From: DAIMZM01 sp036733985 | GTDB taxonomy: Bacteria > Bacillota > Dehalobacteriia > UBA4068 | DNA: 26,099 nt | Assembly (NCBI GenBank): GCA_036733985.1 | Contig: DAIMZM010000024.1 | Span: 1-26,099, forward strand | Direction: 5' to 3' | Part shown: positions 23,372 to 26,099 of the stretch, piece by piece | Position numbering within the stretch: the first letter of the stretch is position 1 | How the letters are laid out: each line of letters begins with the position of its first letter | The notes under the pieces: generated by a model | The model's input: only the letters and a program-made list of their open reading frames with translations | Databases searched by the model: none | What the model was told of the DNA's origin: nothing | Made by a program: the position numbers and the translations under genes

Positions 23372-24772
23372 TTAACCCCGGCGGGGCACATAGCGGCCAT
23401 AACCCTGGGCGCTGTCGTCGATTTGGCCATGAGCCATGACCACCCGGCCCCGGACAATGGTATAAACCGGCTTGCCCACCGTGATTTCACCTTCAAACAG
23501 CTTATTGATGGCCCGGGCTTTGCTCTTCATCTCCCCGGTCCTGATCGGGTATTCCTGAGTCATGTCGATGACGGCAAAGTCCGCGTCCGCGCCCACCGCG
23601 ATCAAACCCTTTTGCGGGAAGATGCCATAAGCCTTGGCGGTGTTTTCCGTCAGCAGGGGGATCAGCTGTTCCAGGCTGATCCGGCCTTTGGCCACATGCC
23701 GCAGCATCAGGGGCAGCAGCAGCTCCACGGCGGGCATGCCGGAATAAGCCTTCCAGATGCCGTCCTTAACGCCGGCCTCCTTTTCCGCCTCGGTGAAGGG
23801 GGCATGGTCGGAGCCGATATAGCTGATGGTGCCGTCCAGCAGATAATCCCAGAGTTTTTCCACCGATGCTTTGCAGCGCAGAGGCGGATTGCATTTGGCA
23901 TAGGGGCCGAAGCGGTCGATATGGCTGTGGTCATAGGTCAGATACTGGAAGCAGGTTTCGGCCAGCACATCCACGCCCTGGGCCCGGGCTTCCTTCACCA
24001 AACGGCAGGCCTCGGGCACGGAAATATGCACGATCCCCACCTTGCAGCCGGTATCCCGGGCAAAGCGGAGCACGGTTTCCACGCTTTGGGTTTCCGCCAG
24101 CTCGGAGCGGGATTGGTAGTGGAAGCTGTAATCCTCCGCCCCGGCCTGGTGCAGCTGCCTTTCCAGCTCGGCAATGAGCTTGGCGTTCTCGCAGTGGAAG
24201 TAGTAGCGGCCTTTCGTTTGGGCTCCGGCCAGCAGCATCTGGTAGAGCTGGCCCTCGTCCTCAACGGTCAGGCCGTCGAATTCCTTTTCCCGGCCTGCCG
24301 GGGCTGGGTGGAGGAAGGTTTTAAAAGCCACCACGCCGGCGTCCAGCAGGGGCTGGAACTGATCCCGGTTGTCATAGCCGGCCGCGCCGAACAGGGCGAA
24401 ATCCGTGACCGAACGGGCTTCTCCCAGCTCGATCCGGTTTTGCAGGTTAACCGGGTTATTGGGCGGCGGGATCGCCAGAGGCATTTCGCAAAAAGTGGTG
24501 ACGCCACCGGCGGCGGCGGCCCGGGAGCCGGTGAAAAAATCCTCCCGGTCCGGCCGGCCTGGGTCGCGGAAATGAACATGGGAATCCACAATGCCCGGCA
24601 GCACGGTGAGGCCGGCTAAATCCAGAACCTGTTCCTCGGGGATATCAGCCCAGAGCGGGCTGCCGGCAGCGGTGATCGCCGCGATTTTGCCATCCCGAAC
24701 CAGGATATCGCCGTCGGTAAAATGGCTGTTGGCAAAATAATGGGCATGCTTTAATAACAGTTGATTGGCCAT
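23372..24772 (-). CDS. Cyclic amidohydrolase, allantoinase/hydantoinase family
   Basis: Predicted binuclear metal hydrolase that opens cyclic amides such as allantoin, hydantoins or dihydropyrimidines. The 466-residue protein has the complete ligand set: H65 and H67 (DSHVHFRDPG), carboxylated K151 (AFKTFLHP), H193 (YFHCEN), H249 (GIVHIS) and D322 (GSDHAPF). The spacing closely follows E. coli allantoinase. CNPPLR and FRDPGRPDREDF are also allantoinase/dihydroorotase-like, whereas ETCFQYL resembles the CPQYL of hydantoinases, so the substrate cannot be fixed. The start at 24772 is preferred because AAAGGAGG lies a few bases upstream; an upstream start at 24868 has no such site. No other purine or pyrimidine degradation gene is nearby. 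A strong promoter of its own lies immediately upstream, and the gene diverges from ctsR. Confidence 0.9.
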   Translation of the reverse strand: MANQLLLKHAHYFANSHFTDGDILVRDGKIAAITAAGSPLWADIPEEQVLDLAGLTVLPGIVDSHVHFRDPGRPDREDFFTGSRAAAAGGVTTFCEMPLAIPPPNNPVNLQNRIELGEARSVTDFALFGAAGYDNRDQFQPLLDAGVVAFKTFLHPAPAGREKEFDGLTVEDEGQLYQMLLAGAQTKGRYYFHCENAKLIAELERQLHQAGAEDYSFHYQSRSELAETQSVETVLRFARDTGCKVGIVHISVPEACRLVKEARAQGVDVLAETCFQYLTYDHSHIDRFGPYAKCNPPLRCKASVEKLWDYLLDGTISYIGSDHAPFTEAEKEAGVKDGIWKAYSGMPAVELLLPLMLRHVAKGRISLEQLIPLLTENTAKAYGIFPQKGLIAVGADADFAVIDMTQEYPIRTGEMKSKARAINKLFEGEITVGKPVYTIVRGRVVMAHGQIDDSAQGYGRYVPRRG

Positions 24773-24796
24773 GGGCAGGCCTCCTTTCTGCCAATA

Positions 24797-24825
24797 ATTA
24801 TAAGCCTGTCCGGGCATAATTGCAA
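24797..24825 (-). promoter_or_regulatory. Promoter of the cyclic amidohydrolase
   Basis: On the minus strand, TTGCAA (24820-24825) and TATAAT (24797-24802) are separated by 17 bases, a close match to the housekeeping consensus. Confidence 0.8.
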
Positions 24826-24884
24826 TTGGCTGGGGAAATTTCCCCGCCAGGCTATCTGTCAACCGCATCTGGTTTAAAACAGGT

Positions 24885-24901
24885 CTTGACTTTCTCTGAC
24901 C
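24885..24901 (-). promoter_or_regulatory. CtsR operator 1, over the -35 element
   Basis: On the minus strand this reads GGTCAGAGAAAGTCAAG, matching the CtsR heptad repeat consensus (A/G)GTCAAA-NAN-(A/G)GTCAAA with two differences. It overlaps the -35 element of the ctsR promoter. Confidence 0.7.
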
Positions 24902-24913
24902 ATATGCTATAAT
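24886..24913 (+). promoter_or_regulatory. Promoter of the ctsR operon
   Basis: TTGACT (24886-24891), a 16-base spacer and TATAAT (24908-24913). It is overlapped and followed by CtsR-box sequences, so it is almost surely autoregulated. Confidence 0.88.
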
Positions 24914-24915
24914 AT

Positions 24916-24932
24916 AGTCAAAGATAGTCAGG
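24916..24932 (+). promoter_or_regulatory. CtsR operator 2, downstream of the -10 element
   Basis: AGTCAAAGATAGTCAGG matches the CtsR heptad repeat, with a perfect first half and a second half that differs in its last two bases. It begins two bases after the -10 element and runs into the ribosome-binding site of ctsR, so bound CtsR would block transcription. Confidence 0.82.
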
Positions 24933-24942
24933 GGGAAGGCTT

Positions 24943-25413
24943 ATGTCTACTTTATCCAATCAAATCGAGGATTATTTAAAAAGGCTGCTCTCCGCCACGG
25001 AAACCGGGGTGCTGGAGCTGAAGCGCAGCGATCTGGCTGAGATCTTCATGTGCGTGCCTTCCCAGATCAATTATGTGCTGGATACCCGCTTTTCACCCAA
25101 CCAGGGCTATACCGTGGAAAGCCGGCGGGGCGGCGGCGGTTATCTGCGCATTATCCGCCTATCCATGGAGGACGAGGGCAATTTGAGCGCCCTCTTGGAG
25201 CAGGCCAGGGATAAGGCCGTCAGCCGCCAGAGCGGGGTCAAGCTGGTGGAACGGCTGCGGGAAGAGGAATTTCTCAGCAAGCGGGAAGCCATGCTGGTAA
25301 ACGCCCTCACCGACGAACAGGTGCTGAAAGAGGCTAAGGCCCCGGATAAGCTGCGGGGCGCTTTGCTCAACAGCATTCTGCTTTTGCTGCTGCGGGATGA
25401 TTTTACGAATTAA
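24943..25413 (+). CDS. ctsR: Class III heat-shock repressor CtsR
   Basis: Dimeric DNA-binding repressor of clp and other protein quality-control genes in Bacillota, inactivated on heat or protein stress. The 156-residue protein has an N-terminal winged helix-turn-helix (LKRSDLAEIFMCVPSQINYVL) followed by the wing with its tetraglycine tip, SRRGGGGYLRI (R62, G63-66). This tip is the known DNA-contacting, heat-sensing element. The C-terminal dimerisation domain follows (FLSKREAMLVNALTDEQVL). The ATG at 24943 follows GGGGGAAGG. The promoter carries two CtsR boxes, indicating autoregulation. The next gene, 46 bases on, is a Clp ATPase; the usual mcsA and mcsB genes are absent between them. Confidence 0.97.
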   Translation: MSTLSNQIEDYLKRLLSATETGVLELKRSDLAEIFMCVPSQINYVLDTRFSPNQGYTVESRRGGGGYLRIIRLSMEDEGNLSALLEQARDKAVSRQSGVKLVERLREEEFLSKREAMLVNALTDEQVLKEAKAPDKLRGALLNSILLLLLRDDFTN

Positions 25414-25459
25414 CAGGTTCATCATAGGGATTGGTTCATAAATATAAGGAGGGATTCTG

Positions 25460-26099
25460 ATGCTGTGCCAAAGATGTCATGAACGGGAAGCCAATATCCG
25501 CGTCACCAAGGTAAACAGCCTAAGCGGCGAGCGGGAGACTTCTTATATATGCGATAAATGCGCCGCGGAAACCGGCCAGCTCAATCTGCTGGCCGAAGGG
25601 GGCCTGCGCTTTTTGATGGGCGGCCCCTTTGCCAATATCCCCGGCAACCGCCTGGGCAACCGCCTGACCGAGCGGGCCCAGCGGGCTGTGGCAGCTGCCG
25701 AGCAGGAAGCCAAGGCGCGGAACAGCCGCTATATCTGCACCGAGCATTTGCTGCTGGGCCTGTTTGCCGTAAAGGAGGGCCTGGCTGCCCGGGTTTTGGC
25801 GGAACTGGGATTGGATCAGGCGGATTTGGCCGCGGCCATTGACGACGAAGCGAATCAGGGCGAACGCTACCAGGGCCTGGCCCCCCGGACCAAGCGGGCT
25901 TTGCAGCTGGCTTTGGAAGAGGCCCAGCGGATGGGCGTAAATTTTGTGGATACTGAACATCTGCTGCTGGGCCTGGCTGCCGAGGGCGAGGGCATGGCCT
26001 CCCATTGGCTGAGAGCCCAGGGAGACGCGGATCCCCGGCGCATCCGGCAAATGGCGCTGAGCATGATCGCAGGCGGCGGCAACAACGCCAACCTGGACA
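25460..26099 (+). CDS. Clp protease ATPase with N-terminal zinc finger and Clp_N repeats (3' end outside window)
   Basis: Start of a Hsp100/Clp unfoldase that would feed proteins to ClpP. The ATG at 25460 follows AAGGAGGG. The 213 visible residues begin with a four-cysteine zinc finger, C3xxC6 ... C31xxC34 (MLCQRC, YICDKC), of the type found in McsA and at the N terminus of ClpE. A short linker leads to two Clp_N repeats: residues about 69-128 (LTERAQRAVAAAEQEA, CTEHLLLGL) and about 140-204 (LAPRTKRALQLALEEA, DTEHLLLGL), which are typical of ClpC. ClpE normally has the zinc finger without these repeats, and ClpC has the repeats without the finger, so this N terminus combines both. The AAA+ modules must lie downstream. 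It is co-transcribed with ctsR and under the CtsR operators. clpC or clpE are both possible names. Confidence 0.9.
   Translation, partial: MLCQRCHEREANIRVTKVNSLSGERETSYICDKCAAETGQLNLLAEGGLRFLMGGPFANIPGNRLGNRLTERAQRAVAAAEQEAKARNSRYICTEHLLLGLFAVKEGLAARVLAELGLDQADLAAAIDDEANQGERYQGLAPRTKRALQLALEEAQRMGVNFVDTEHLLLGLAAEGEGMASHWLRAQGDADPRRIRQMALSMIAGGGNNANLD

Noticed and set aside
24773..24868. 32-residue N-terminal extension of the cyclic amidohydrolase
   Set aside because: It would start upstream of the gene's own promoter elements and lacks a ribosome-binding site; the start at 24772 has AAAGGAGG.

Overview
This 26 kb window looks like chromosome of a fairly GC-rich member of the Bacillota, probably Clostridia in the broad sense. 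The basis is the gene set: a CtsR heat-shock repressor with its operators, an SMC-type condensin, an FMN riboswitch in front of a RibU-type riboflavin transporter, a radical SAM/DUF2344 gene next to rng, valS followed by folC, and a minC-minD-minE set. All genes lie on the + strand except one cyclic amidohydrolase near the right end. No tRNA, rRNA, CRISPR array or insertion sequence was seen.

Layout. (1) 1-2709: 3' part of a radical SAM/DUF2344 gene, then rng (RNase E/G family). (2) 2765-10752: a promoter and about 7.8 kb of very long coiled-coil coding sequence. The first coiled-coil frame is broken by one in-frame TGA (5144-5146), giving 2906-5146 and 5162-7594; a second gene (7648-10752) ends in a long acidic, Pro/Glu-rich tail. 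I do not recognise these proteins. Comparing them by eye shows a module present four times across the two genes, with identical spacing between key residues. (3) 10787-12954: consensus promoter, FMN riboswitch with terminator, ribU, and an MFS transporter. (4) 13066-17169: valS, then folC carrying an in-frame TAG (16513-16515). (5) 17254-18782: minC (C-terminal domain only), minD, minE, ended by a strong hairpin terminator. (6) 18851-23281: a small TIM-barrel amidohydrolase and smc, closed by a near-perfect terminator shared with the convergent gene. (7) 23372-26099: an allantoinase/hydantoinase-like gene (- strand), a divergent promoter region with two CtsR boxes, ctsR, and the 5' part of a Clp ATPase gene. 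That Clp ATPase joins a ClpE/McsA-like zinc finger to ClpC-like N-terminal repeats.

How the genes may work together. Regions 1, 5 and 6 supply RNA decay, division-site placement and chromosome condensation. The giant coiled-coil pair sits among them and may be structural or cytoskeletal, but that is inference only. Region 7 is a CtsR-autoregulated proteolysis operon that lacks separate mcsA and mcsB genes between ctsR and clp. The least ordinary parts of the window are the duplicated coiled-coil locus, the two in-frame stop codons, the MinC without its FtsZ-inhibiting domain, and the hybrid Clp ATPase. All functions are read from motifs by eye; no database search was possible.
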